Notes under the pieces: generated by a model | What the model was told of the DNA's origin: nothing | What the model saw: the letters and a program-made list of their open reading frames with translations, nothing else | Databases searched by the model: none | In this document: positions 26,693 to 35,012 of the stretch, piece after piece | Layout of the letters: the number at the start of each line of letters is the position of its first letter | Numbering within the stretch: position 1 is the stretch's first letter | Program-made: the position numbers and the translations under genes | NCBI GenBank assembly: GCA_964514485.1 | Contig: CAZEWG010000009.1 | Coordinates: 23,519 to 87,518 of the forward strand | Reading direction: 5' to 3' | Length of the DNA: 64,000 bases | Source of the DNA: JAEZAA01 sp964514485 | GTDB lineage: Bacteria; Pseudomonadota; Gammaproteobacteria; Pseudomonadales; Oleiphilaceae

Positions 26693-27406
26693 CTAAATAT
26701 TCATGAGCAGGTAAATCATCCTGCTCCAGATTGACCGCAGGATATCTTCCTGAATCTCCCCGTCGTACAACAGGCCGTTGTAGACCAGGTTGGCCACCGT
26801 GCCCATGATAATTTCCGCATCCATCTCTGGCGATGGCGTTTTTAGGCTCCGCAACAAATCCACCAAGCCTGCCTGCCAAACGGCCCGATATTTACGGGCC
26901 AGCATTTTAAGGCTTTCGTCGCGCAGGGACTCCAGCAGAAACGCTTTTTCCGATAACAGCTCATCGCGCCGGAAACGAACCTGGGCATGGACGTAGCGCA
27001 CCCCCAGCTCAATCAGCTCCTCCGCCAGACTCCGCCGCATGGCCCGATCGGTCTGAACCGCATCTAAATCATATTTGGAAATACAGTTGTGCAGCTCACC
27101 ATAAAACAGTTCAAATTTGCGCTGGCTGTTTTCCGCAAACAGCATAAACGCATCAGTGATAAGCTCGCTGATATCCTTGAAATAATAGGTGGTGGATGCC
27201 AGTGGCACTCCCGCTTCCCGGGCGACCGCGCGGTGTTTGACACCCCGGATACCCTCCCGGGCAACGATCCGCAGAGCCGCTTCCAGAATAAGGCGGCGAC
27301 GTTGCTCGCTCTTGGCACGGGCGGCCTTTCGGCCCTGATAATGAATGGAACTGCGCAGTGACACATCCTTGCGCAATACAGAGGGACTCATCAATGATTG
27401 TGTCAT
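26693..27406 (-). CDS. TetR family transcriptional regulator
   Basis: The 237-residue DNA-binding repressor type has a basic N-terminal tail, then the TetR helix-turn-helix at about residues 34-80 (RRRLILEAALRIVAREG, HRAVAREAGVPLASTTYYF). An all-helical ligand domain without recognisable specificity follows. AAGGC precedes the ATG at 27406. It stands alone: a tRNA gene downstream and DUF924 upstream on the same strand after 169 bp. Neither gives a target. Control of lipid or efflux genes is common in this family, but nothing here shows it. Confidence 0.9.
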   Translation of the reverse strand: MTQSLMSPSVLRKDVSLRSSIHYQGRKAARAKSEQRRRLILEAALRIVAREGIRGVKHRAVAREAGVPLASTTYYFKDISELITDAFMLFAENSQRKFELFYGELHNCISKYDLDAVQTDRAMRRSLAEELIELGVRYVHAQVRFRRDELLSEKAFLLESLRDESLKMLARKYRAVWQAGLVDLLRSLKTPSPEMDAEIIMGTVANLVYNGLLYDGEIQEDILRSIWSRMIYLLMNI

Positions 27407-27575
27407 GGGACTAGCCTTGTCATACCTTGCTGGTTGATATCCGTCTTTTTTATAGTTTGTCAGAAGCTCTACTTATGGAACTTCACAGCAAAGTGTAACA
27501 ATTTGTACCAGATTCCTCATGATGAAATTAGTGGAAGACATCAAGGTTTGATGAAATTGTCCCAAAAATTGTAGG

Positions 27576-28181
27576 TTATTGGCCGTAACGGGGAGCGCCC
27601 TCGTTCAAATAAGCCGTTTCTGCTGGGGTGCTCACTCGTTTCAGAACGGCATTACGGTGAGGAAAGCGTCCAAAGCGCTCGATAATCTCCCGGTGTTCAC
27701 GGGCATAGTCCAGAAACCCTTTAAGCACCTCCTTCACCGGCCCCTCGCCAGTCGCGTGCAGCTGCTCAAAAAGCTCCACACTGAGCTGCTGGTCCTTGCG
27801 CCGCTCTGAATGCTGGAGCGGCATATAGAAAAAAGCTCTCTGCACCAAGGGTAAGTCAACATCCATGCCCTTCTCCAAGCCACTCAGGCACAACGCCAGC
27901 GCCTGTCGGTCGTTGGAAAAGGCCAGCGCCATCCCCCGATAAATATTCCGGCTGAACTGGTCCAGCAACAAAAGCATCGCCAGCCGTCCCTGGGGGGTTC
28001 CCTCCCAGTCGGGTAAGCCGTTTTCAGAGGCAAAGGTGACGTATGAATGAAACCGGCGCCGTATCCACTGATCTGTTTGCTTGCTGGAGGAGAACCACTG
28101 GGCCTGTTTTTCCTGGGCAGGCATGCCATTCTCGTCCAACGGACCAAACCAAAAATCCAGAATATCTTCGGGCTTTAGCAT
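27576..28181 (-). CDS. DUF924 family protein
   Basis: A 201-residue soluble helical protein of the DUF924 family (TPR-like fold, function unknown). Family landmarks are the N-terminal PEDILDFWFGP, the central LLLDQFSRNIYRG, and HRNAVLKRVSTPAETAYLNE close to the C-terminus. A strong GGAGGAG ribosome site precedes the ATG. It is divergent from the CbiX-like gene across 80 bp. No operon partner suggests its role. Confidence 0.92.
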   Translation of the reverse strand: MLKPEDILDFWFGPLDENGMPAQEKQAQWFSSSKQTDQWIRRRFHSYVTFASENGLPDWEGTPQGRLAMLLLLDQFSRNIYRGMALAFSNDRQALALCLSGLEKGMDVDLPLVQRAFFYMPLQHSERRKDQQLSVELFEQLHATGEGPVKEVLKGFLDYAREHREIIERFGRFPHRNAVLKRVSTPAETAYLNEGAPRYGQ

Positions 28182-28261
28182 CCTCTCCTCCTGATAAATT
28201 CCCCCCCAACCAGCTTAAGACAGAACGGCACCGTCAGGATACAATGAGCTGAATCCCAAGC

Positions 28262-28651
28262 ATGACGGTGTATGTTATGGCTGCGTCTTCCTTTATCATT
28301 CTGCTCGCCCATGGCTCCAGCGACCCTCACTGGGTTCAGCCTTTCCTGGAGCTGGAGCAGATCATCCGCCAGCAAGAACCTGCCGCGGCGGTTGCTTTTA
28401 TGGAGCTGGCCGAGCCATCTTTGGAAACCCTGATTGCCCGGGCATCCGCCGAAGGCTATCAGCAGTTCTCAGTCCTCCCCCTCTTCTTTGCAGCGGGCCG
28501 CCACCTTCGCCAGGACGTTCCCCGGCAGATCCAACGACTGGAAACACAGTTCCAGGTCAGCATTTCACTGCTCCCTCCCGTCGGAGAGCACCCCCTGCTT
28601 ACCCAAGCCATTGTGCACATTGCGAAAGACTTGCTCCAGGGACAGCCTTGA
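28262..28651 (+). CDS. CbiX-type sirohydrochlorin chelatase, short form
   Basis: A small class II chelatase of 129 residues that would insert cobalt, nickel or iron into sirohydrochlorin. The metal-binding His lies in LLAHGSSDP, and the second in FFAAGRHLRQDVP. The length is that of the single-domain CbiX. The start is uncertain: ATG at 28262 or the second ATG at 28277, neither with a strong ribosome site. No cobalamin or sirohaem gene is adjacent, so the in vivo metal cannot be said. Confidence 0.88.
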   Translation: MTVYVMAASSFIILLAHGSSDPHWVQPFLELEQIIRQQEPAAAVAFMELAEPSLETLIARASAEGYQQFSVLPLFFAAGRHLRQDVPRQIQRLETQFQVSISLLPPVGEHPLLTQAIVHIAKDLLQGQP

Positions 28652-28727
28652 TAGGCAAAACCGGCCATCATTAGGCAGTCATTCAGGATTTTGCTAGGCT
28701 TAACCAAAACAACAATAGGGGCCTGTG

Positions 28728-29525
28728 ATGGAAAGCTCGTTGACTCTTACCTTGAAACGGATTCTATTAATCACGCTCGGAACAGCGCTAACACTATTAA
28801 ACAGTGCCTGGGCTGATCATTTACCCCCTTCAGAGGACGAACGTGTTCTCGATGTCGGCTACGTGGAGTTTCCCCCATACTCCCATACCAACGAAAACGG
28901 TCAGGCCGATGGAATATATATTGATATTACTCGACGCTCCCTGGAGCATGCGGGTTATATTCCGCGCTTTCACGCCCTGCCCATTGCCCGCATTTATCTC
29001 TACCTTCAGCAGGGCAAGATTCACCTCTGGCCCGGCTTGGGCGACATTCCTTCCTTGCAGGGCCATGTTCTTGAGAGCAGCGTAAGCCCGATTAACACCG
29101 AGTTAAACGCCTGGTATCTCGACAAAACCCCACCCATCAAGAACGTGGATGACATGCGCGGCCAACGGGTGATTCTCATTGCCGGCTATACCTATGCCGG
29201 CCTGCTCTATGACCTGCGTGAGCCGGACAAAAACATCACGATCATCACCACCCCAACCCACAGCAGTGCCTTGCAGATGCTGGAGTTGGGTCGCGGGGAT
29301 TATCTGCTGGATTATCTGGCCCCCATTCAGGAGGAACTGAATCAGAAGCCCATTGCCAACTTGAAAAGCACCCCGTTAATCAGCCAGAAAGGCGTTTTTG
29401 TGGTGCCCAAGCGAATTCCCCATGCAGAAGAGATCTTAAAGAACATCGAAGCAGCCTATCATGAGCTGGGAATTGCCGAGGAACTCAAGAGCCGCTATCC
29501 GTCCGCCCGTCATCAACCCCACTAG
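28728..29525 (+). CDS. Periplasmic solute-binding protein, family 3 type
   Basis: A 265-residue exported protein with a signal peptide (hydrophobic stretch near residues 11-27, cut after AWA before DHLPP). The mature part resembles the bacterial extracellular solute-binding family 3 (VLDVGYVEFPPYSHTNENGQADGIYIDITRRSL). AGGGG precedes the ATG; a GTG just before is also in frame. There is no permease or ATPase next to it and no sensor domain. It is an orphan binding protein that may serve a transporter elsewhere or act in sensing. The ligand is unknown. Confidence 0.82.
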   Translation: MESSLTLTLKRILLITLGTALTLLNSAWADHLPPSEDERVLDVGYVEFPPYSHTNENGQADGIYIDITRRSLEHAGYIPRFHALPIARIYLYLQQGKIHLWPGLGDIPSLQGHVLESSVSPINTELNAWYLDKTPPIKNVDDMRGQRVILIAGYTYAGLLYDLREPDKNITIITTPTHSSALQMLELGRGDYLLDYLAPIQEELNQKPIANLKSTPLISQKGVFVVPKRIPHAEEILKNIEAAYHELGIAEELKSRYPSARHQPH

Positions 29526-29584
29526 GCCTTGTCGGGCAGCCACACGAAGCTGATTGGCAAACCTACCGGCCCGTTCCTTTCCCC

Positions 29585-29902
29585 CTAACGGGCTGGCTTG
29601 AGGTGACTTGTCAGTTGCTCGAATTGATCGGGATTAAAGCCCTGAACACGCTTTCCTTCAATCAAAAAAAATGGCGCGCCCCGCCCTCCCAAACGCTCAA
29701 ACACCTCCTTCGCCTTGGCCGAACGATCAATATTGTATTCAGCAAAAGGCACCTGCCGCTGGGTAAGATAATCCTTGGCGGCCAAGCACGACGGGCAATG
29801 GTCAATGGTGAACATCACCACATCCGGCACCCGATCCGCCCGGGCACCCGTTACAACGGCAAGCCAGATCAGACAACAAAGCAATCGAAACAGCCGCGAC
29901 AT
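29585..29902 (-). CDS. Exported glutaredoxin-like protein
   Basis: A thioredoxin-fold protein of 105 residues. A hydrophobic N-terminus (MSRLFRLLCCLIWLAVVTGARA) is followed by the glutaredoxin core with active site HCPSC, and the cis-Pro region is APFFLIEGKRVQGF. The signal peptide puts the CPSC disulfide in the periplasm, unlike ordinary cytoplasmic glutaredoxins. The frame can start at ATG 29947, six bases after the NodT stop, which would couple it to the efflux operon. I prefer 29902 because it gives a clean signal peptide. It is the last gene after macA-macB-nodT. Confidence 0.8.
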   Translation of the reverse strand: MSRLFRLLCCLIWLAVVTGARADRVPDVVMFTIDHCPSCLAAKDYLTQRQVPFAEYNIDRSAKAKEVFERLGGRGAPFFLIEGKRVQGFNPDQFEQLTSHLKPAR

Positions 29903-29953
29903 TCCGACTGTCCTGCCATAACGCCGACCCTGTTCTGCGGGATTCATGACTGC

Positions 29954-31357
29954 CTATTGCCCCGCTGCCACTTGCCAGCCACCGCCCAGGGCGCGATACA
30001 GATCCACCAAGGCCTGCAAAGCTCTCAACTCCAGTTGCAGCCGTTGATCCTGGGCCGAGTAATAGGTGCGCTGCGCATCCAATACCGCCATCAGATCCTC
30101 TGCTCCTTCCCGATAACGGACTTCCGCCAGATTCAATGCCAGACTAGCTTGCTCCAAGACCTCATCCTGAAGCTCCTGTTGTTGACGCAAATGCTCAATC
30201 GCGGTTAGTGCGGTATCCACATCGGCGAACGCATCCACAATCACCGACCGGTAGGATTGGATCAACTCCAACTGGCGGGCTTCTGCCAAATCCTTCTGTG
30301 CGGCCAGGCGGCCGGCATCAAAAATGGGCTGCAACAGGGATGCCCCCAGGCTGTAGGCGGGATTGCCATCAAATAACGAGGAAACCTCCTGCCCCTGCAG
30401 CCCCAAGGAACCCGTCAATCGCACACTGGGAAATAAAGCAGCTCGCGCCGCCGCCACATTGGCCGCGGCCCCGTAAAGCTGCGCCTCTGCCCGTCGGATA
30501 TCAGGCCGTCGCTGCAATAGTTCAGAGGGTAAACCTGCGACCACTGACGGGGCTGGCAGACCTACCAGCGTTTCGCCTTTGATCTCCAACATCTGGGGCG
30601 GCTTACCCAGCAGAGCCGCCAAGGCGGCCAGCGCCTCCCGCTCCTGTTGTCGCAAGGGCGGGATACTGGCCCGCTGCTGGGCCACCACGGATCGCTGCTG
30701 AGCAAGCTCCAGGGGCGAGGCGGCTCCTGTGCTCACTCTCAGCTCGGTTAGCTCCAACACCCGCTGCGCATTATCCAGATTTAACTGGGCAATGCGCAGG
30801 CGATCCCGTAGCGACAGCACCTGTAGATAGGTATTGGCAACACTGGCGGTGGTGGTGAGTGTCACCGTATCCCGATCAAACCGGCTGGCCTCCAGGGACG
30901 CTTCGCTGGCACTCAGGGCAGCGCGATTCTTACCCCAAAAATCGATCTCGTAGCTGGCGCTCAGACCTGCACCATAAGACGAGGAGCCACCCTCACCCAA
31001 TTCACCCTGACGGCTGGCCCGGAAATCCAGATCCAGCCCCGGCAATAAGGTTGCACCCGACACCCTGACTTGTGCTTCAGCCTGAAGGATGCGTGCTGCC
31101 GCCGCGGCAACATCGAAGTTATTGGATAGTGCCTCCTCAACCAGGCGAGTCAGCTCCTCGCTGTGAAACGCCTGCCACCAGTCCCGATCCGGCCAGGTCT
31201 GAGCACTTCCCTGCGACGAACTCCACTGCTCTGGCAGGTTTTGCTCCACCTCCGGCATCACCGGTTGCTGAGCACAGCCGGTTAGCGCAATCATTCCCAC
31301 GCTCAGTGCCAGGGCTGACCATTTGGGCATCAAACCGAACAAACTACTTTTCACCAT
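29954..31357 (-). CDS. Outer-membrane efflux lipoprotein, NodT/OprM family
   Basis: TolC-like outer-membrane channel of a tripartite efflux pump, 467 residues. A lipoprotein signal ends in LTGC (Cys near 28), followed by two outer membrane efflux protein repeats rich in long helices. Examples are LVEEALSNNFDVAAAAARILQAEAQVRVSG and QQRSVVAQQRASIP in the first half and the matching ASLALNLAEVRYREGAEDL in the second. The ATG at 31357 has GAGGG nine bases upstream. It starts 11 bp after macB and presumably supplies the channel for that pump. Confidence 0.92.
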   Translation of the reverse strand: MVKSSLFGLMPKWSALALSVGMIALTGCAQQPVMPEVEQNLPEQWSSSQGSAQTWPDRDWWQAFHSEELTRLVEEALSNNFDVAAAAARILQAEAQVRVSGATLLPGLDLDFRASRQGELGEGGSSSYGAGLSASYEIDFWGKNRAALSASEASLEASRFDRDTVTLTTTASVANTYLQVLSLRDRLRIAQLNLDNAQRVLELTELRVSTGAASPLELAQQRSVVAQQRASIPPLRQQEREALAALAALLGKPPQMLEIKGETLVGLPAPSVVAGLPSELLQRRPDIRRAEAQLYGAAANVAAARAALFPSVRLTGSLGLQGQEVSSLFDGNPAYSLGASLLQPIFDAGRLAAQKDLAEARQLELIQSYRSVIVDAFADVDTALTAIEHLRQQQELQDEVLEQASLALNLAEVRYREGAEDLMAVLDAQRTYYSAQDQRLQLELRALQALVDLYRALGGGWQVAAGQ

Positions 31358-31368
31358 ACTCAACGCCC

Positions 31369-33342
31369 TCAGTCACTCGCCAACGCTACGACCGGATCCA
31401 GCTTGGCGGCCTTATGAGCGGGGGCGAAGCCGAAGATCAAACCGGTCAAAAGAGCACAACCAAACGCCAATAGCGCCGGCCCACCACTGAAATAGATCGG
31501 CATGCCGATAAACTGAACCGCAAAACCGGCACCATACCCCACCACCACGCCAATTATGCCCCCCAGAGCCGACACCACGGTCGCCTCTGTCAGAAACTGC
31601 AGCAGGATATCCTTGGTCCGCGCCCCGGTCGCCATGCGAATACCGATCTCCCGAGTCCGTTCCGTGACGCTGACCAGCATGATATTCATCACGCCAATCC
31701 CGCCGACCAGGAGAGAAATCGCCGCAATGGAACCCAACAGAACGGTCAAGGTGTTTTGAGTCGCGCTGGCGGTTTCCATAATGGCGGCCATGTTACGGAT
31801 CTGGAAATCCTCCACCCCATGACGGGCTCGGAGCAATTCGGTAATGGCCTCCTGGGTGGCGTCCATCTCCTCAACATTTTCCACCGATACGGTAATCGAG
31901 CGCAGATGCTGTTGACCGAACAGACGCAGGCTTCCCGTTGAGAGAGGTACAAATACCACGTCGTCATTATCGGTGCCCCAGGGAGTCGCGCCTTTGGCGT
32001 CCATCACGCCCGTAATCAGGAACGGAATGTTGTTCAACAACACAAAGTGACCCACTGGATCCGTCCCGTCGGGAAACAGGTTTTTGGCAACCGTTTGGCC
32101 AATAGCGGTCACGGCCCCATAACTGGCGTGATCTTCAAGGGTAAAAAAGCTCCCCCAGGCGACCGGCCAGTTTCGGGTTTCAGGGTAATCGGCTGAGGTC
32201 GCCGTCGCCTGGGTCCGGGTGTCCAGGTTGCCGTTTCGTACGGTGAGCGAGCCATTGATTTCTGGCACCGCGGCGGCAACGTTCGGAAGCTGGGCGATGG
32301 CTTCGGCATCGGCCGGAACCAGCGTCGCCACATCCCCGGAGCCCCGTTGACCCGGCGCTCCGGCCCGTATCAACAGGAGATCGCTCCCCATCGAGTTGAT
32401 CTGATCCATCACCTGCTGCTTGGCGCCTTCGCCAATCGCCAGCATGGCCACCACGGAGCCCACGCCAATCACAATGCCGAGCAGCGTCAAAATGGTCCGG
32501 AAAAGGTTGGCGTACAGAGCACGGAAGGCCATTTTGGTGGATTCAGTCACATCGCTGAGGAGTGATCCGCTCGCCTCCTCAGCTTGGGGAAGCAAGCTGC
32601 TGCTTTTAGCCGCCTGTGCCGGCGGACGGGCGCCGCTGTCGGCAATCACGCGGCCATCGCGGACTTCGATCAAACGATTCGCATGGCGAGCCACTTCCGC
32701 GTCATGGGTAATCAGGATCACGGTATGACCCTGAGCTGCCAAATCCCGCAGCAGCGCCATCACATCCTTGCCACTTTGGCTATCCAGTGCCCCGGTCGGC
32801 TCGTCGGCCAGAATAATGTGGCCGCCATTCATCAGGGCCCGGGCGATAGACACCCGCTGCTGTTGCCCCCCGGACAACTGATTGGGCCGGTGCCCCAGTC
32901 GCTCGCCCAAGCCCAGCGCGGTTAACAGCTGTTCTGCCCGTTGCCGGCGGGCTTGAGGCGTCACACCTTTGTAAACCGCCGGAATCTCCACGTTCTCGGT
33001 GGCGGTGGCGCCACTGATCAGGTTGTAACTTTGAAAGACAAAGCCAAAGGCTTCCCGACGTAACCAGGCAAGGGCATCGGTATCCAGACGGGAAACATCT
33101 TTACCGGCAAAGTGATAGGTACCCGAGGAAGGACGATCCAGACACCCGATGATGTTCATCAGGGTCGACTTGCCCGAACCTGACGCCCCCATAATGGCAA
33201 CGAATTCACCGGGATAGATCGACAGGGAAATCCCTTTCAGCACATCAACCGAGACTTCCCCGCCGGTGGTATAAGTCTTACGGATATCCCTGAGCTCAAT
33301 CAGGGGAATCGCAAGCTCTGCATTAACTGCCGCGCTGGTCAT
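31369..33342 (-). CDS. macB: MacB-type ABC transporter: ATPase fused to permease
   Basis: Inner-membrane ABC exporter of the MacB mechanotransmission class, 657 residues. The N-terminal ATPase has MGASGSGKST, LSGGQQQRVSIARAL and ILADEPTGALDS. A linker is followed by one membrane helix (near 285), a large periplasmic domain (FtsX-like MacB core, about 305-530) and three C-terminal helices. Its start overlaps the macA stop (TGATG), and nodT follows. In known systems MacAB exports macrolides, enterotoxin or protoporphyrin; the substrate here is not evident. A lipopeptide or other siderophore-type export role is equally possible. Confidence 0.93.
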   Translation of the reverse strand: MTSAAVNAELAIPLIELRDIRKTYTTGGEVSVDVLKGISLSIYPGEFVAIMGASGSGKSTLMNIIGCLDRPSSGTYHFAGKDVSRLDTDALAWLRREAFGFVFQSYNLISGATATENVEIPAVYKGVTPQARRQRAEQLLTALGLGERLGHRPNQLSGGQQQRVSIARALMNGGHIILADEPTGALDSQSGKDVMALLRDLAAQGHTVILITHDAEVARHANRLIEVRDGRVIADSGARPPAQAAKSSSLLPQAEEASGSLLSDVTESTKMAFRALYANLFRTILTLLGIVIGVGSVVAMLAIGEGAKQQVMDQINSMGSDLLLIRAGAPGQRGSGDVATLVPADAEAIAQLPNVAAAVPEINGSLTVRNGNLDTRTQATATSADYPETRNWPVAWGSFFTLEDHASYGAVTAIGQTVAKNLFPDGTDPVGHFVLLNNIPFLITGVMDAKGATPWGTDNDDVVFVPLSTGSLRLFGQQHLRSITVSVENVEEMDATQEAITELLRARHGVEDFQIRNMAAIMETASATQNTLTVLLGSIAAISLLVGGIGVMNIMLVSVTERTREIGIRMATGARTKDILLQFLTEATVVSALGGIIGVVVGYGAGFAVQFIGMPIYFSGGPALLAFGCALLTGLIFGFAPAHKAAKLDPVVALASD

Positions 33343-34544
33343 CAGATGCCCCGGAAACGTGGAGGACGGTTACCAGAGTCATTGCCGGCACCGGGCCGCT
33401 GACCACCGATCACAATTTTCTCGCCGACTTTCAGCCCCTCAACAATTTCCGCGGTCACGCGGTTGCTAACCCCCACCGTTACCTCGCGCCACTGGGGCAC
33501 GCCGGCGGTCGTCAACACCTGCACCTGATACCGGTTGGCGCGACGATCAACCGGGGTGAGCGCCGACATGGGCACAGTCACCACGTCTTCAGCCTTGGCA
33601 ATCACGAAGAAAACCTGCGCACTCATTTGAGTCATGAGCTCTTGCTTGGGATTGGCCACATCAAAAAGCGCCGTATAAAGCACCACGTTATTGAGCACTT
33701 CCGGGGTCGGTAGAACCTGATTTAAAGTGCCGTGCCAGAAACGGTTGGGGGAGCCCAGGGTGGAAAAATACACCTCCATGCCCACCTTCAATTTGGGCAC
33801 ATCGGCTTCCGAGACCTGGGTCCAGACGGTCATGGTGGACAGATCCGCGATCCGCAAGATAATGGGAGCCTGCTGATTGGCATTCAGGGTCTGCCCTTCC
33901 CTCGCCTCCAAAGACACGACCGTGCCGCTCATCGGCGCATAAATTCGGGCGTAGCCCAGAGTCGCCTGTTCTCCTTTCAGGCTCGACTCGGTCTGCTGGA
34001 TTTGCGCCTTGAGCATCTCAATCTGCGCTTTGGTCACTTTTACGCTGGCCGACGCACTCTGAAAGGCTTCCTCACTGGTGGCATTCTGACTTTTCAGCCG
34101 CTGCTGGCGTTCGAACTGATGCTGAGCCAATTCCAGCTGAGCCTGACGCTCCGCCAGTTGGGCCTGCAGCCCCATCAACTGGGCCTGACTGGCTTCAACC
34201 CGGGCCAGTTGCACTGTTGCATCAATCTCGGCAAGCAGGTCTCCTTCCTTCACCTGATCACCGATATTCACATATAGCTTCTTAAGCTGACCGGAGACCT
34301 GCGCACCCACATCCACATAGTTGCGAGGTTGCAAGTTGCCCAGTGCGGTCACATTGTCTTCAACCGAACCTTTTTCAACCGTGATAATGCTCTGGGAGCT
34401 TATGGGAGTGCCATCACCGCCCCAAAACCAGTAGGCTCCCGCAATCAGGAGAGTAATCAGGATGATTGGGAATAGAAAACGGTTCAGAGACCTTTTCTTC
34501 TTGGTGACAGGCAGATCAAAGGAAACTGCGACTTTATCATTCAT
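33342..34544 (-). CDS. macA: MacA-type periplasmic adaptor of the efflux pump
   Basis: Membrane-fusion protein, 400 residues, linking MacB to the outer-membrane channel. An N-terminal membrane anchor (residues 20-43) is followed by the biotinyl-lipoyl-like domain (PRNYVDVGAQVSGQLKKLYV). A long coiled-coil hairpin (about residues 95-180, rich in Gln, Leu and Ala) and the beta-barrel and membrane-proximal domains follow. The ATG at 34544 is the best guess, with no ribosome site in front of it. The frame remains open to 34610 with residues unlike the family. First gene of macA-macB-nodT-glutaredoxin. Confidence 0.9.
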   Translation of the reverse strand: MNDKVAVSFDLPVTKKKRSLNRFLFPIILITLLIAGAYWFWGGDGTPISSQSIITVEKGSVEDNVTALGNLQPRNYVDVGAQVSGQLKKLYVNIGDQVKEGDLLAEIDATVQLARVEASQAQLMGLQAQLAERQAQLELAQHQFERQQRLKSQNATSEEAFQSASASVKVTKAQIEMLKAQIQQTESSLKGEQATLGYARIYAPMSGTVVSLEAREGQTLNANQQAPIILRIADLSTMTVWTQVSEADVPKLKVGMEVYFSTLGSPNRFWHGTLNQVLPTPEVLNNVVLYTALFDVANPKQELMTQMSAQVFFVIAKAEDVVTVPMSALTPVDRRANRYQVQVLTTAGVPQWREVTVGVSNRVTAEIVEGLKVGEKIVIGGQRPGAGNDSGNRPPRFRGI

Positions 34545-34927
34545 AGGATGAAGAACTGCACAATAGATGGAGATCGGGCAACCCGGATGGCATCCGCTTG
34601 GACTGGACACCTCTGGGAAAGTTCAGCGCCCACCGTTAACCACGCCTGAAATAATAACCGACCTCAACCACAATGGAAGCCGACCACCGGCCGGAAACCA
34701 GACGATCCCCCACATTTCCTTATTGTTTGCACAATCGAACCCTATTCGTGCACATTCGCTGACGGGCCTACGAGCTCGAAAACCAGCCTCCTTTGCCCAC
34801 AATCTTCAGTGCAAGATACCGCTTCTTTCCTGCCCTTGCCTGCCATCCCACCTACCTAAGAGCGAAGAAATTTAATGTAATCAGCCCCCTCTCACACTAG
34901 AATCATACAAACGAAATCGTTATATTG
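34545..34927. other. Divergent intergenic region between macA and nhaA
   Basis: No gene is supported. The stretch is A/C-rich on the plus strand. A TATATT at 34921-34926 stands just before the nhaA leader and could be its -10, but the matching -35 (TAGAAT) is poor. No macA promoter can be named. Confidence 0.4.
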
Positions 34928-35004
34928 ACGCCCCTTCAAGGCGTGTCGCCGCAATGTAGCGGGTAGGACAGGTAGTGCATGGGTCGGGCCGCCCATGCAG
35001 GAGA
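34928..35004 (+). promoter_or_regulatory. Structured nhaA leader, candidate nhaA-I type riboswitch
   Basis: Three stems precede nhaA. The first is ACGCC/GGCGT (34928-34932 with 34940-34944). The second is a two-part stem TGTC..CCGC/GCGG..GACA (34944-34952 with 34959-34970) around a GGGTAGGACAGGTAG purine stretch. The third is a 7-bp stem GCATGGG/CCCATGC (34977-34983 with 34992-34998) whose 3' arm ends one base before the AGGAGA ribosome site (34999-35004). Position next to the Shine-Dalgarno fits translational control. The nhaA-I and nhaA-II motifs are reported as Li+-sensing riboswitches in front of nhaA. Membership here is inferred. Confidence 0.5.
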
Positions 35005-35012
35005 TTCTTGTC

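Noticed and set aside
29569..29593. GCCCGTT/AACGGGC hairpin near the glutaredoxin-like stop as a terminator
   Set aside because: Only 7 bp, overlaps the stop codon, and lacks a U-run in either direction.
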